Position numbers and translations under genes: made by a program
Origin: Diphasiastrum complanatum
Taxonomy: Eukaryota > Streptophyta > Lycopodiopsida > Lycopodiales > Lycopodiaceae
Direction: 5' to 3'
Assembly (NCBI GenBank): GCA_029204225.1
Contig: CM055110.1
Coordinates: 34,295,947 to 34,359,946 of the forward strand
Length of the DNA stretch: 64,000 nucleotides
The notes under the pieces: model-generated
What the model saw: only the letters and a program-made list of their open reading frames with translations
Databases searched by the model: none
What the model was told of the DNA's origin: nothing
Shown: piece by piece, positions 34,091 to 48,780 of the stretch
Position numbering within the stretch: position 1 is the stretch's first letter
Layout: each line of letters opens with the position of its first letter

Positions 34091-35340
34091 CCGGAAATCC
34101 CACATGTGCATGTCAGAGATGACGCACGTGGATATGATGGTGTCAATAATGGTGCACTTTTTGATGCCTTTGAAGAGCATTTGGAGGGTAGTCACAAAGT
34201 TGTCACCGTTCGAGAGTTTTACTGCTATCATTTACAGGTTTCCCCGATCCATTTGGGTGGAAGGCTGTTGCAAGAGTATGCGTGTGACATGATGGCAAAG
34301 ATGGTGCAAAATAACATAAATTACTACTACAATAATCAACATAGTTTTCGTAGAGAAATTTGTAGTGGTATTGTTGATGCCGTTGGAGCTCATTCCTCTA
34401 GCGACATAGGAACGCGTATAGTGCTTCCATCTTCATACATTAGTTCACTGCGTCATATGCATCAACAATACCAAGATGCTATGGCCGTCGTTAGAGAGTT
34501 GGGTTCTCTCGATTCGTTTATCACGATGGTGATGAACCCAAATTGGCTGGAGGTGAGGAGAGAGTTGCGATTCCAGCAGAAAGCTGCAGATAGGCCTGAT
34601 TTGGTATCGAGGGGTTTTAGCATGAAGCTTCAGCATTTGATCGACCTACTGAAGAACGATGGTATTTTTGGGCGCATTATAGAAAGGCTGCATGTCATGG
34701 AATTCCAGAAGAGAGGATTGCCTCACGCCCACCTATTGATTATATTGGAGGAGTAGAGCAAACCCATCACAGTTGGAGATTACGATCGTATTGTGTGTGC
34801 AAAGGTTCCTATGAAGGAGGAAGATCCAGAGTTGTAAGAGATAGTGAGGACATGTATGATGCACGACCCATGTGGAACAACTTTTCCAAATGCACCATGC
34901 ATGAAGGATGGAAAGTGCTCGAAGAACTATCCAAGGAATTTCGTGGATGAAACATCGGTGGTAAAAGGGTATGTTTCATATAGATGGAGGGAAAATGGAG
35001 TCACGGTGCGTTCACATGGAGTGGATTTAGATAACAGGTGGGTTGTACCGTACAACAGGTGGTTGACACTACATTTTCAGTGCCACTTGAACGTGGAGGT
35101 ATGTGTACATATACGTAGTGTGAAGTATTTGTACAAGTACGTGTACAAGGGACCTGATATGATTACGGCGGGGGCTATAGAAGGCGGTGGTCAGACATCA
35201 GGACGAGTGGATGAGATAGAGCAATTTCTTAATGCTCGATACTTCTCAGCCAGTGAGTCATGTTGGCGATTGTTGGGGCTTTCTATGGGTGCTCATAAGC
35301 CCGTGGTGACCCGGTTGGCAGTTCATCTCCATGGATAGGA
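34085..35340 (+). pseudogene. Helitron Rep (HUH) nuclease domain
   Basis: The frame beginning near 34085 gives the helitron-like helicase N-terminal region (FRREICSGIVDAV, then LPSSYISSLRHMHQQYQDAM). The HUH metal-binding motif is in EFQKRGLPHAHLLIILEE (about 34699-34752), with both His present. A TAG (34754) and a TAA (about 34835) interrupt it. The second Rep motif, with the candidate catalytic Tyr, is at about 35126-35158: KYLYKYVYKGPD. A stop at 35336-35338 ends this piece. Key Rep residues survive, but the reading frame does not. Confidence 0.8.
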
Positions 35341-37511
35341 ATTGGTGTACTTCAGAGAGGGAAAGGATTTAGAGGAGGTCGTAGATGGGCGTTCAAGTAC
35401 CACTTTGACATCATTCTTTGAGCTGAACAGAAGTGGTGATTCGGAGGCTGGAGAGTTGTTGTACCAGGACTTGCCGAGACAATATTGGTATAACAAGAGA
35501 ACGCGTAGGTGGACCCGTTGAATCAACATGCAAACGAACCCTACCATTGGTCGCATGTATTTTGTACACCCATCCGAAGGGGAGAGGTTCTATATGCGAG
35601 TTCTTTTGGCTCATGTCAGAGGTGCAACTAGCTTTGAGGACTTGCGCATGGCTGATGGTGAGTTGTTTCAGTCATTTAGAGATGCTTGTAGACACAGACT
35701 TTTGATAAATGACGCGAATGAGTGGAGTTGTTGCTTGCGCGAGGCAGTGTCATGGGCACTCCATCACAGCTTCGTCTCATGTTCGCTGTGCTTCTTTTGA
35801 CATGTGTACCTTCCGACCCATTGGAGCTCTGGAAGAGCATAGAGCCACATTTAGTTGAGGACTATGCGCATGAGTTAGGACAGCCAATAACATGCAAGAC
35901 CATTTTTGTGAGTCAGGTTTTGGTAGACAGAGCTATTCTTGATGTGGAGTTGCACATGCAGGCAGCTGGAAAGTCGTTGGTGAATTTTGGGTTTAGGGTC
36001 CCTGATGCCATTTTTGGTTCATCTACATTGTTTCGCGAGGAGATGTTTGTCAACGAGAACCCTTCAGAGATTGAAGTTGACATCAAGAAATTGAATGTGG
36101 ATCAGCGAAAGATTTTTGACCGTGTAGCACATGAGCATGTTGATCGAAAAGTGGGTGGAGTGTTTTTTGTAGATGGTCTGGGTGGTACAGGCAAGACGCA
36201 CCTTTATAGTGTCATATTGTCGTACGTGCGTGCACAAGGGTGGATAGCATTGGCAGTTGCATCGAGTGGGATTGCTGCATTGTTGATGAAAGGTGGTAGG
36301 ACCGCACACTCTCGGTTTAAAATTCCTCCGACGGAATTGAATGAGAGCTCGACATGCAACATTTCTAAGCAATTTGCATTAGGTACGCTTTTGATGGCAT
36401 GTCAACTGATCATTTGGGATGAGGCTCCCATGGCACATAAGTATGTTATAGAGTGCGTAGATTGATCTCTACGAGATATATTGAGTATCGACGCTCCATT
36501 TGGAGGAGTTCCAATTATTTTCAGGGGTGATTTTCAACAGATTCTACCAGTGGTGTCCCGTGGAAGTCAGGCACAGATTGTCAATGCTTCGTTGAAGTGT
36601 TCGCGTTTGTGGTAACACATAGGTGCATAAATTGACAAAGAACATGCATGTTATGGGTGTGGAGGGTGGCGATAAGGATGAGCAGTTGAGGTTTGCAGAT
36701 TATTTGTTGAGTGTGGGAGATGGTCGTGAGCCCACATTCGTGCATCGTGATTTGGACCTAATTTCTCTACCGGAGGGCATGTGCCTAAGGACGCGTGATG
36801 TGGGCGAATTGATTTCATTCGCATTTCCTGATGTTGCGCGACGTTTTAAGGATGTTGAGTTTTTGAGGAGTCGTGCAATATTGACCCCATTGGAGAAAGA
36901 TGTGGATGAGATCAATGCGAGGGTTGTAGGGCAGCTCCTAGGTGACGTTTTTACCTTTTATAGTGTCGATAGTGTTCTTGAGTGTGAGGGCTCTAATGTG
37001 CACCCTATAGAGTATTTGAACAGCCTGGAACCAGGTGGGTGTCCTCCACATAAGTTGGTGCTGAAGATTGGGATGATTGTGATGTTGTTATGATCGATAG
37101 CATCGCACAAGGGATTGTGCAATGGCACAAGATTGATCATCCATAGACTGGGTAGATAGGTCATAGAGGCAGAGATAGTGACCGGGAAGAATATAGGGAG
37201 TAGAGTCCTTATTCCACGTATCCTTATAGTGCCAAGCGCTTCGAATATACCATTTGAATTGCAGAGGGTCCAGTTTCCTATCAGAGCAGCATTTGCCATG
37301 ACAATAAACAAAGCACAGGGGCAAACTATGGACACGATTGGATTGTATTTGCCTCGGCCTGTGTTTAGTCATGGGCAGCTGTATGTTGCACTTTCAAGAG
37401 TGTGAAATGCAGCAAGTCTTTGTGTGCTGATTACTGACAAGGATAATCAATTTACGGATGTGGACGGAGTGGCGAGGTACACTCAGAACATTGTGTATTC
37501 GGAAGTGTTGT
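35341..37511 (+). pseudogene. Helitron Pif1-type helicase domain
   Basis: Linker pieces (ELVYFREGKDLEEVV, then IGRMYFVHPSEGERFYMR) lead to the helicase. Walker A is GLGGTGKTHL (about 36178-36207). Walker B is IIWDEAPM (about 36410-36433). Motif III, GDFQQILPV, is at about 36523-36551. The later ILTPLEKDVDEIN is near 36880-36920. The C-terminal motifs are INKAQGQT (about 37305-37330) and YVALSRV (about 37383-37404). Stops at 36463, 36614, 37091 and 37405 and frame changes separate the parts. The end at about 37511 (YSEVL) is followed by a TAG pair. The motifs are well kept, so decay is fairly recent. Confidence 0.85.
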
Positions 37512-37604
37512 AGTAGTAGGTTTGAAGTGATGTTTATGGTTTATGGTTTCAAGATGAAAGGTACAATTGAAGTTGGCATTGGAGTTAGACTTAGCATTTG
37601 GGAT

Positions 37605-37710
37605 GTAGGGTACAGTTAGAGTTAGAGTTAGAGTTGGAGTTAGATTTGGAGTTGACTTAGCATTTGGGATGTAGGGTAGAGTTAGAGTTAGAGTTAGAGT
37701 TAGAGATAGA
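37605..37710 (+). repeat. (GTTAGA)n minisatellite
   Basis: Two blocks of GTTAGA with variants (GTTGGA, TTTGGA) at about 37614-37655 and 37677-37715 are separated by a duplicated GACTTAGCATTTGGGATGTAGGGTA unit, shown here as GACTTAGCATTTGGG and ATGTAGGGTA. Confidence 0.85.
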
Positions 37711-38489
37711 TTTGGAGAGAAAATTTGTCAAATTTTGTACACGGAGAAGCTTGTGTACATGTAGTTGTTTGGCGAGTAGATGTGGTGAGATAATGTGGTT
37801 GTTTTGTGAGTGGTCTCCTTCAACTTCCTGCCGGCTTCAATTTCAAGTTGCCCTCAGCCTTCCTGTCTTGCTGCTAGATACTATGCAGGTAATTAATTAT
37901 GATAGTAATGTTGTTTCTGGTGAGTTGTTTGTTATATCAAATATATGACTTTACATAGTTTGCAATTGTCGAATGCAGAGTTATCATGATGTTGTTAAGA
38001 TCATGTGTTGTTGTATGTACATTCTTTTTCTGACATTCTTGGTGTTGTTGCAGATGTCGAACATCTACATAATTCACAGGACTTTTGTGCGAGACCTGAC
38101 GGAGTTATTTTGTTTTGGTGATGAGGTGTCTCGCAGCTCCATTTTGTGGTTGATAGAAGCTTATGCAAAGTTCTTATTCCAACAACAAAGGAGAAGATGT
38201 TTTATGCCAAGAGGATATTGATTCCTATTAGATGTAGATATGTTACTCAAGAATGTGGCATATGTTTGGAGACATGTTAATATTGTTAGACTTAGTGACT
38301 TTGAGCCAATGTTAGATAACCTGGTGTATGCCCAAGTATTGGTTTCTGAATTATCAGATGACATGATGTCTATTTCTTAAAAATATTGGAATATGAAATT
38401 GTTGTTGCTTCAATTTTTTATAGTGGTTTGGGTTTTTGTGAGGAATGTTTTTCAAACACACACATTGAATACATGCACAGACACACAAA

Positions 38490-38491
38490 CA

Positions 38492-38561
<70 letters not shown>
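38490..38561 (+). repeat. compound (CT)12(TA)22 microsatellite
   Basis: A CT run at about 38491-38515 passes directly into a TA run to 38560. Confidence 0.95.
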
Positions 38562-38565
<4 letters not shown>

Positions 38566-38799
38566 AGGCCAAATGGATGAATCTTGCGGGCAATTCTAGA
38601 GAAATGGAATCTATGAAATCTATGGGATAGTTGTCTGTCCCAACGTCTTGAATACGGTTTGGGAACATGGTCTAGAAAACATTTTAAGAACACGGTTTAG
38701 TTGTGTGTGCTCCGATTGTGTTTGGCTCCCAACTTGCATGATAATCAATCACCATCATATTCACCCAATCTAAGTTTGCAGCTGTGTAGAACAATAAAT

Positions 38800-42090
<3,291 letters not shown>

Positions 42091-42689
42091 TCGCAGGGCC
42101 TAAATGTCAAGTTAGTGAATAAAGTTGAGTTTCCTTCCAATTTGGATGGTTCCCACTTTTCTCTAAATTTGAATAATTAGGGAGGCAGAAATGGACCAAT
42201 AGGATTTAGAGGCCAGGGTCCTCCTCTCTATTATGAAAAGGCTCGAGTTCCTACACATGTTCATTTCCTCATTTCAATAAAGCAGATTGGTTCTCTTGTG
42301 AAATGGATTGATGAATGTCCTTGCTCTCTATTACTTTTCCTCCATCTCTCATGCTTTATTTGGATTTTGCTAATTGTTGGACCTGATTGTTATTGCGATT
42401 GCATGTTATTATACTTTTTATGAGGAAGAATGGGAGAGAGAGAAAGAGTAAGCTATCTTTGTTGTGGATCTAGTGTTAGTGGATGTAGTGTTAATGCTTA
42501 GGGTTAATGGATGATAGAGTTAGATGTGAATCTTCCATTCATGCTGAAATCTAAACTATACTATTGCTCTCATGGGAATGAATCTATGCCTGACAACTAA
42601 CTTCATCTCTTTGATGCTAGATTGATTAGATCTTGGCTTGAGGTTAGGCAAGGAAAGAAACCCACTACAATGGAATGCTTATCTAAGGA

Positions 42690-42964
42690 GCCAAATCATG
42701 TAGATAGATCAACTTCTTATCACAAGTCCCCACCATCTTCTGATCACCAACCATGATAATACTCACATCCTCCAGCACATTTCGCTGCTCAAGTCCATCC
42801 GGCAAGCGGCCAATCACAACATTAATTCGCTCAATTGCCTCGCTTATTTGTGGAGCATCTGGCCCAACTTGATGGCCCGGTTTGTTTGGAGACTCGAAAT
42901 ACAAAGACATAAACCTCGGCCTCTCCCAAGGCAGTAAATCATAGGTTATGCAGCTATTGTACAA
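42690..42964 (-). pseudogene. nucleotide pyrophosphatase/phosphodiesterase (NPP) fragment
   Basis: The minus-strand ORF reads RPRFMSLYFESPNKPGHQVG, then IERINVVIGRLPDGLEQRN, then VSIIMVGDQKMVGTCDKKLI. This is the central part of the type I phosphodiesterase / nucleotide pyrophosphatase family, metal-dependent enzymes that cleave nucleotide phosphodiester and pyrophosphate bonds, usually in secretory or extracellular space. The H of GHQVG (metal ligand) is kept. The family motif GDHGM, whose Asp and His bind zinc, is GDQKM here, so one zinc ligand is lost. Only about 85 of some 400-450 residues are present, without flanking exons in view. It is a gene fragment or captured exon, most likely non-functional. 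Confidence 0.75.
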
Positions 42965-43196
42965 AAAGAGACTTCAACCACCAAGCTTGAAAATGTCTTC
43001 TTGCAATCTAAAAATATATTAACTTGGCACAGGTTGTAGAAAGAATCAAAATTAGTTATTGGAATTCGTTGCTACTTGCAGACATTGACCAGTTTTTGGT
43101 CTTCAGACAACCTGATCTTCAGAGCTTGGGGCAATTTTATCCGATCTATTGCTTCGTTTTATGCCATCTAATATGGACTGCCACTTGGAGGCTGGA

Positions 43197-43351
43197 CATT
43201 GGCCATTGATGCATGCATGGGAGGAGGGCCATGCATGCTCCTCCCATACACACATCCCCCTCCACATCATTTTTAGTTCAAAAAAGGTGTATGCATAGGT
43301 GAGGGGAGGAGGATGCATGGGGTCCCTCACCCATGCGCAAAAGCGTATGTA

Positions 43352-43390
<39 letters not shown>
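43197..43390 (-). repeat. dispersed foldback repeat, copy 2, ending in (TA)n
   Basis: It carries GATGCATGCATGGGAGGAGG at its left end and, in reverse orientation to 22240-22510, the modules CCATGCATCC, TTTTTTGAACTAAA and GCGCATGGG. It ends in an AT run at about 43352-43389. Confidence 0.65.
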
Positions 43391-43413
43391 GAGGAGACGT
43401 GTATAAGCTTTTT

Positions 43414-45752
43414 GGAAGAGTATTCGAGTGGAGGTTACTACAAACAAAAGGTAAGAATGTTGTGGTTCGTTTGATTGAATGATCGTTTGCATCGAAGGAG
43501 TATCATTAGCTTGTTATAGTGGAATGGGAATGAGCTCACATGATACCTTGATTGTCATAGATACTACGTTCTTGCTTCCGTTATACACTTCTGGAAGCGA
43601 ATACATGTGGATGATATCTCAAAAGCAACAATGAACAACACTTACAAGTATGATATTCACCTCTTCTCTTTTTTGGTTAACTTATGACAGCGAACATGCA
43701 CCGAAATATTGTGTTGCTAGGTTCATACATAATTGCTACCTTTTTGAAGGATATGATAGGCCGTTGGCCAGCACATTCTGATGGACCAATATCCGCAATT
43801 TCTACTATAGCTTTGTAAGAAGTGGATTATAGTAGTAAAGCGCTGCTGGCTTCCTTCAAAAGTGCGATGGACTTGCTCCATTTACTATATGTTTTGAAGT
43901 AAATCGTTGTAGCTTACATTCTGAAGTGCGATGGACCTGCTTTATGCATTATTGTGGGTATGTTTTCATAAATGATAGATACGAGAAGTGCGATGGACTT
44001 CCATCGCTGTCCACAGATTTTCATAATGATAAAAACATTAATAATGCTTATACTTGTCTCTACGAATACCTTTCGTATTAGGCCACCCACAATGATTATG
44101 CTCATTTTATTACGTAATGATGATTATAATGAAATAACATAAGATATATTTGCTCAGGTAGATGAAAGATAAGCACAAAATGTGCTGGTCGTTGATAACT
44201 TGCTTGGAATGTAAAGCACAAATGGTTACGATTGTTGATAACTAGCTATCTGAATGAATGAGAAATGTTAATACCTTACTGCTTTCTACATTCAATGAAC
44301 AGTCAGGCTAGAAGTTAGAAACTCTATGATCTCTTGACATACAAATACTGGCTGATAATAAGAATCTACTTATGTTTGAGTTTAACACCATTGCAAGATA
44401 ACGATGTTACATAATAAAGGTTGCACTACCATTAATCCATCACTTTCGGTTTTGAATCAGTAGTACATAAGCAGGGTTTTGCTTGAAGCATTGGAAGATG
44501 GGTAGCTCACAAGAAATCACCTCACCTCTCATTCAAGTATGAAGTTCTATGAAGCTATAGGCAGTGTGGCAATCACCGTAGACCTGCACTTGTTCAAGAA
44601 ATTGTCTATATCTATCTCCTGCACACCCCCTTCATCAGCCTCCATCGCTATTTGATAGAGCACTCCATCGCTGATCTACTAGTAACTTTCAAAATGAACT
44701 TGGTGGTAGTTTGGCAATCACTACAGACCCGCACTTGTTCAAGAAACAATTTCTTGTTCACTGTGTTTGTGATAGCACATTGAGTGCTCTATGCTCTCTT
44801 TTTGAATGACATGCAATGCATAACCAGTGTTTGGTACGTACTCCTTCATTTGCTTAAACAAATGCTACAATTCTGCATGAATCCTAGCTATTTGTGGGTG
44901 TTTTTTATCATTTACTACAAACGTATGCGCACAATCATTTATCTCCAGAGAAGGCACTACATCGCTACTTCATCTTTTAACATATGATGAAGTTATCAAT
45001 GACCGGCACAATACGTGCTTATCTTCATCTACCTGAGCAAATATATCTTATGTTATTTCATTATAATCATCATTACGTAATGGAATGAGCATAATCATTG
45101 TGGGTGGCCTACTACGAAAGGTATTCGTAGAGACAAGTATAAGCATTATTAATACTTTTATCATTATGAAAATCCATGGACAGTGATGGAAGTCCATCGC
45201 ACTTCTGGTAGCTGTCATTCATGAAAACATACCCACAAAAATGCGTGGAGCAGGTCCATCGCACTTCAGAATGTAAGCTACAACGATTTACTTCAAAACA
45301 TATAGTAAATGGAGCAAGTCCATCACACTTTTGAAGGAAACCAACAACGCTTTACTACTATAATCCACTCCTTACAAAGCTATAGTAGAAATCGCAAATA
45401 TTGGTCCATCAGAATGCGCTGGCAAAAAAAGTAACAATTATGTATGAACCTAGCAACACAATATTTCGGTGCCTATTTGTTGTCAGAAGTTAACCAAAAA
45501 AGAGAAGAGGTAAATATCATACCTATTAGTATTCACTGTTGCTTTTGAGATATCATCCACATATATTCACTTTCAGAAGTGTATAATGGAAGCAAAACAC
45601 AATATCTATGATAATCAAGGTATCATGGTGAGTTCATTCCCATTCCACTATAACAAGCTAATGATACTCCTTTGATGCAAACAATCATTCAATCAAATGA
45701 ACCACAACATTCTTACCTTTTGTTTGCAGTAACCTCCACCCGAATACCCTCC
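43414..45752. repeat. large inverted repeat (arms ~0.77 kb, spacer ~0.79 kb)
   Basis: The left arm 43414-44200 and right arm 44991-45752 are reverse complements with small differences. Examples: left GGAGGTTACTACAAACAAAA with right TTTTGTTTGCAGTAACCTCC; left TTGCTCAGGTAGATGAAAGA with right TCTTCATCTACCTGAGCAA. Neither arm holds a plausible ORF. If transcribed it would form a long hairpin RNA. The structure fits a foldback element or a head-to-head duplication. A copia LTR starts 3 nt after the right arm. Confidence 0.9.
44201..44990. other. spacer of the inverted repeat, with an internal direct repeat
   Basis: No gene. GGCAATCACCGTAGACCTGC at about 44566 and GGCAATCACTACAGACCCGC at about 44712, each followed by ACTTGTTCAAGAAA, form a direct repeat of about 45 nt. 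Confidence 0.6.
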
Positions 45753-46699
45753 CATGTTGTGGGTATTTTCTGCACAATAATGAATAAGTGGGTCCCACCA
45801 CTTGAAATACTGTTGGTCAAGCCTTACCTAGTGGGCCCTGCCACAGTACATCGTACAGTTAGAATAATAAGTGCGAGGGCACCGGCTTCCTGTGTGTATA
45901 AGACCGACCCAGTGACCACGGAAATTGAATAAATAGAACTTGAATAAAAGGACTTTGGGCCTTAGTAGACTAAATTAATTAAAAAGCCCAAAGTCAAGTT
46001 CATAAGGTTCTAAGTTAAAAGGGAATCTCTCAAACTCAAATGAATCATGTGGGTTTGGCCCTTTTCCTAATGAACCATTAGATTGAAGTTCATTTAGTTT
46101 GAAGGGGAATAGGTGAAAAAGGCGAAAAAGGCGAAGGCTGCGACAAAGTTCCATTTTCACCTAAGTACTTTCTAAGGAAGGCTAAAGGCCGAAGGGTGTC
46201 GCATTGTTCACATTTTTTTTTCCAACGACATTTTGACAAAGCCTGATGTCGTCGCCTCTTTCATCTGCACAAATGTAAATTGTGTATATAGTGAATCAAT
46301 CCAATTATGATGAATGACCAAGACAGACATAGTAGGTGCCTTCATGCATCGATTCTTTTCTTCAGACAGATTGTCAATAATAAGTTCATAACTTTTACAT
46401 ATTGTGATTAGTTTTGTAAGCACGCGGTCATATCCGCTTCTATCTTGTGCTCACCTGCATTATCTAACATATATATTTTGTTATACTTAATTTGATTAAA
46501 CCATTGTCTGGTTCTGTGTTCAGGTTCTTGTCAATATTGCAATGCTTGTCTACGTTTTATCTGACTATCTGATTGACTTGTCTAATTGTCTGCTCATTGC
46601 TTCCGCTACCACCGTGTATTAAGCTCTAAATTCATTTTGTGTTTGCCTACTAAGTCACAAGTAGTGCATGCATTGAGGGAATTTCCAATTTTTCTGACA

Positions 46700-46712
46700 T
46701 GGTATCAGAGCC
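46700..46712 (+). promoter_or_regulatory. primer-binding site (initiator Met tRNA)
   Basis: TGGTATCAGAGCC follows immediately after ...TTCTGACA, the LTR terminus. Confidence 0.9.
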
Positions 46713-46891
46713 AAAGATATCAAAAACTATTTGATTCTTCGAGTGGTTTTATTTCAGAGCTATTTCTATAGCCTGAAAACAAGACTCTACTAGCCAATAG
46801 AGTGATTGCTTTCTTAATCTGTAAATTTTGTGCCAGATTCTTATTCTTAAGTCGCTGATAGTTACTACTATCACCTAGACTAATCTTCCAT

Positions 46892-47700
46892 ATGGATTCC
46901 CAAGGGAAAGCTAGTCCTATCATGGACAAGCTTGATGGAGCCAATTACCATCTGTGGAAATTTAAGATGAGAACTATGCTAATGGCTAAGGAGTTGTATG
47001 ACGTTGTTACAGGTGCAGAGGAAATACCCAAAGCTGACGACACAACAATCTCCCGATGGAAACTGAAGGATGGCAAAGCATTTGTGCTGATCATCCTCAA
47101 CATTTCGGACACATAGATCTGCCATGTGTCTGAAGCTCAAACATCCAAGAAAGTCTAGGACATCTTGAGCACATTATATGAAGTGCGAGATATAGCTTCC
47201 AAGCTACATCTCAAGAAGAAATTTTACTCCCTCAAGATGGCAAATGGTGATTCCCTACAGAATCACATCAACCAGTTCAAGAACTTGCTGAAGTAAATGG
47301 CCATTGTCGCAGATCTGTCATAGAAAATCATGATGTAGTGATAGAATCGCTTACAAGCTTGCCAAGCTCATATGATAGCTGGGTGATGATCATCATGACG
47401 CATCCACAACTAACTCCTTCAAGGGTCATCGCAATGTTATTGCAAGAAGACACTCAAAAGAACGAAGCTACTAATTCCTCGATAGAATCTCATGCCTTAT
47501 ACACCAACAGAGGCATGACTAAGCAGAAGAAGAAGAAGAAAGGCTCGAGGCAATCACTGCAAGACTAGAAACCAACACAGCATAAAGAGCGGTCAAACTC
47601 GCAGACAAAGAAGAAGCTGTTCTACAGATACTACAAAAGAAACAACCACAAGATTCAAGATTTCGGATGCTATAGGAAAAGAACAACTGTAAAGGACAGT
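46892..47700 (+). pseudogene. copia gag
   Basis: The start MDSQGKASPIMDKLDGANY (46892) and YHLWKFKMRTMLMAKELYD are typical of copia gag N-termini (UBN2 type). Stops at 47114-47116 and 47155 interrupt the frame. Later pieces include SLPSSYDSWVM (about 47350-47390) and a basic KKKKGSRQS stretch. The zinc knuckle expected near 47620-47680 is not intact. Confidence 0.8.
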
Positions 47701-47768
47701 TAAATCAAGAGGCGAATGCAGCTACAGAAGCTCCAACTCCCATTCAAGAAGCGAAACATGATGCTTTC

Positions 47769-48780
47769 ATGACCAACCATCAAGAAGCATCCAACGACAG
47801 TTCTCGGTTCATGGATTCCAATGCCACTCAGCATATGACCAGCCTTATTGGCTGTTTCGAGTACTATATGTCCTATAGTACCAATAAGTACATTCACCTT
47901 GGTGACAATAGCACTGAAGCTATTAAAGGTGAAGGTACTATAAGATTGAGCTTTGCAAATGATCAGTTTAAGCTACTTTCTAAAGTCTTGTATGTACCCA
48001 GTTTGTCTACAAATCTGCTCTCTGTAAGAAGAATTACAGATCTAGGACATAGAGTAGAATTTGAATGTGATCAATACAAAGTAGTCGATAGGACATGCAA
48101 GATCCTAGCACTCAGAAAGAGACATGGATACTTGTATAGATTAAGTCATTGCTTTTCTACCTCTAGTCAAAGGTGCTAAGTACTTCTATTCAAGAAAATA
48201 AAATTTTACTTTGGCATTATAGATTTGGTCATTTGAATCACGCTTCTATACAACAAATGTTTAAAAAATCTATTGTTCTTGATCTAGACTATTCTGATAA
48301 TAAAGTTGAGTTACCTGTCTGTCAAGACTGTTTAGTCGGTAAACAGGCTAGAAAGCCATTTAGATCAAGCCATTAGCATACTATTAGAGGATTGTCAGAT
48401 GTTGTACATACAGACATTTGTGGCCCAATGCAGAATCCTTCTCTAAAGGAAGCAAAGTATTTCATAACTTTTATTGATGAATTCTCCAGAAGGACTATGG
48501 TGTATTTTTATCAAAAAGAAATTAGAAGCTTTCAATTGCTTCAGAATCTTCAAGGAGCGTGTAGAGAAAGAGATTGGAAAGACGATCAAAATCCTGAGGT
48601 CTGATAATGGTGGAGAGTACATCTCTACTGAATTTAAGGAGTACTACCAGATCCAAGACATTGAGCAGCAATATATCACTCCTTATTCCCCTCAGTCAAA
48701 TGGCTTAGTCGAGAGGAAGAACCGTACTCTGGTCAAATTAGCTAAATGTATGTTGGCACATGCAGCATTGCCATAGAGCT
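47769..48780 (+). pseudogene. copia protease and integrase
   Basis: The protease site reads RFMDSNATQHMTS (about 47806-47843). The Gly of the D-S-G motif is replaced by Asn. VPSLSTNLLSV leads into integrase with HYRFGHLNHASI and CQDCLVGKQ (HHCC region). VVHTDICGPM holds the first catalytic Asp (about 48400), LRSDNGGEYIS the second (about 48593) and GLVERKNRTL the Glu (about 48707), so the catalytic triad is intact by residue. TAA/TAG codons (about 48177, 48374 and 48774) and a shift near 48475-48600 break it. Confidence 0.85.

Larger units (their letters stand above)
32423..37511 (+). mobile_element. Helitron, degenerate Rep-helicase coding region
   Basis: Pieces in all frames line up as one Helitron RepHel protein: basic repeat region, zinc-finger-like region, HUH Rep nuclease, then Pif1-type helicase. 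Helitrons move by rolling-circle replication. Rep nicks the DNA with a Tyr and the helicase unwinds it. At least eight breaks (in-frame stops near 32807, 33895, 34754, 34835, 35336, 35520, 36463 and 36614, plus frameshifts) make it non-functional. I could not define the 5' TC end or the 3' hairpin-CTRR end. Confidence 0.85.
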
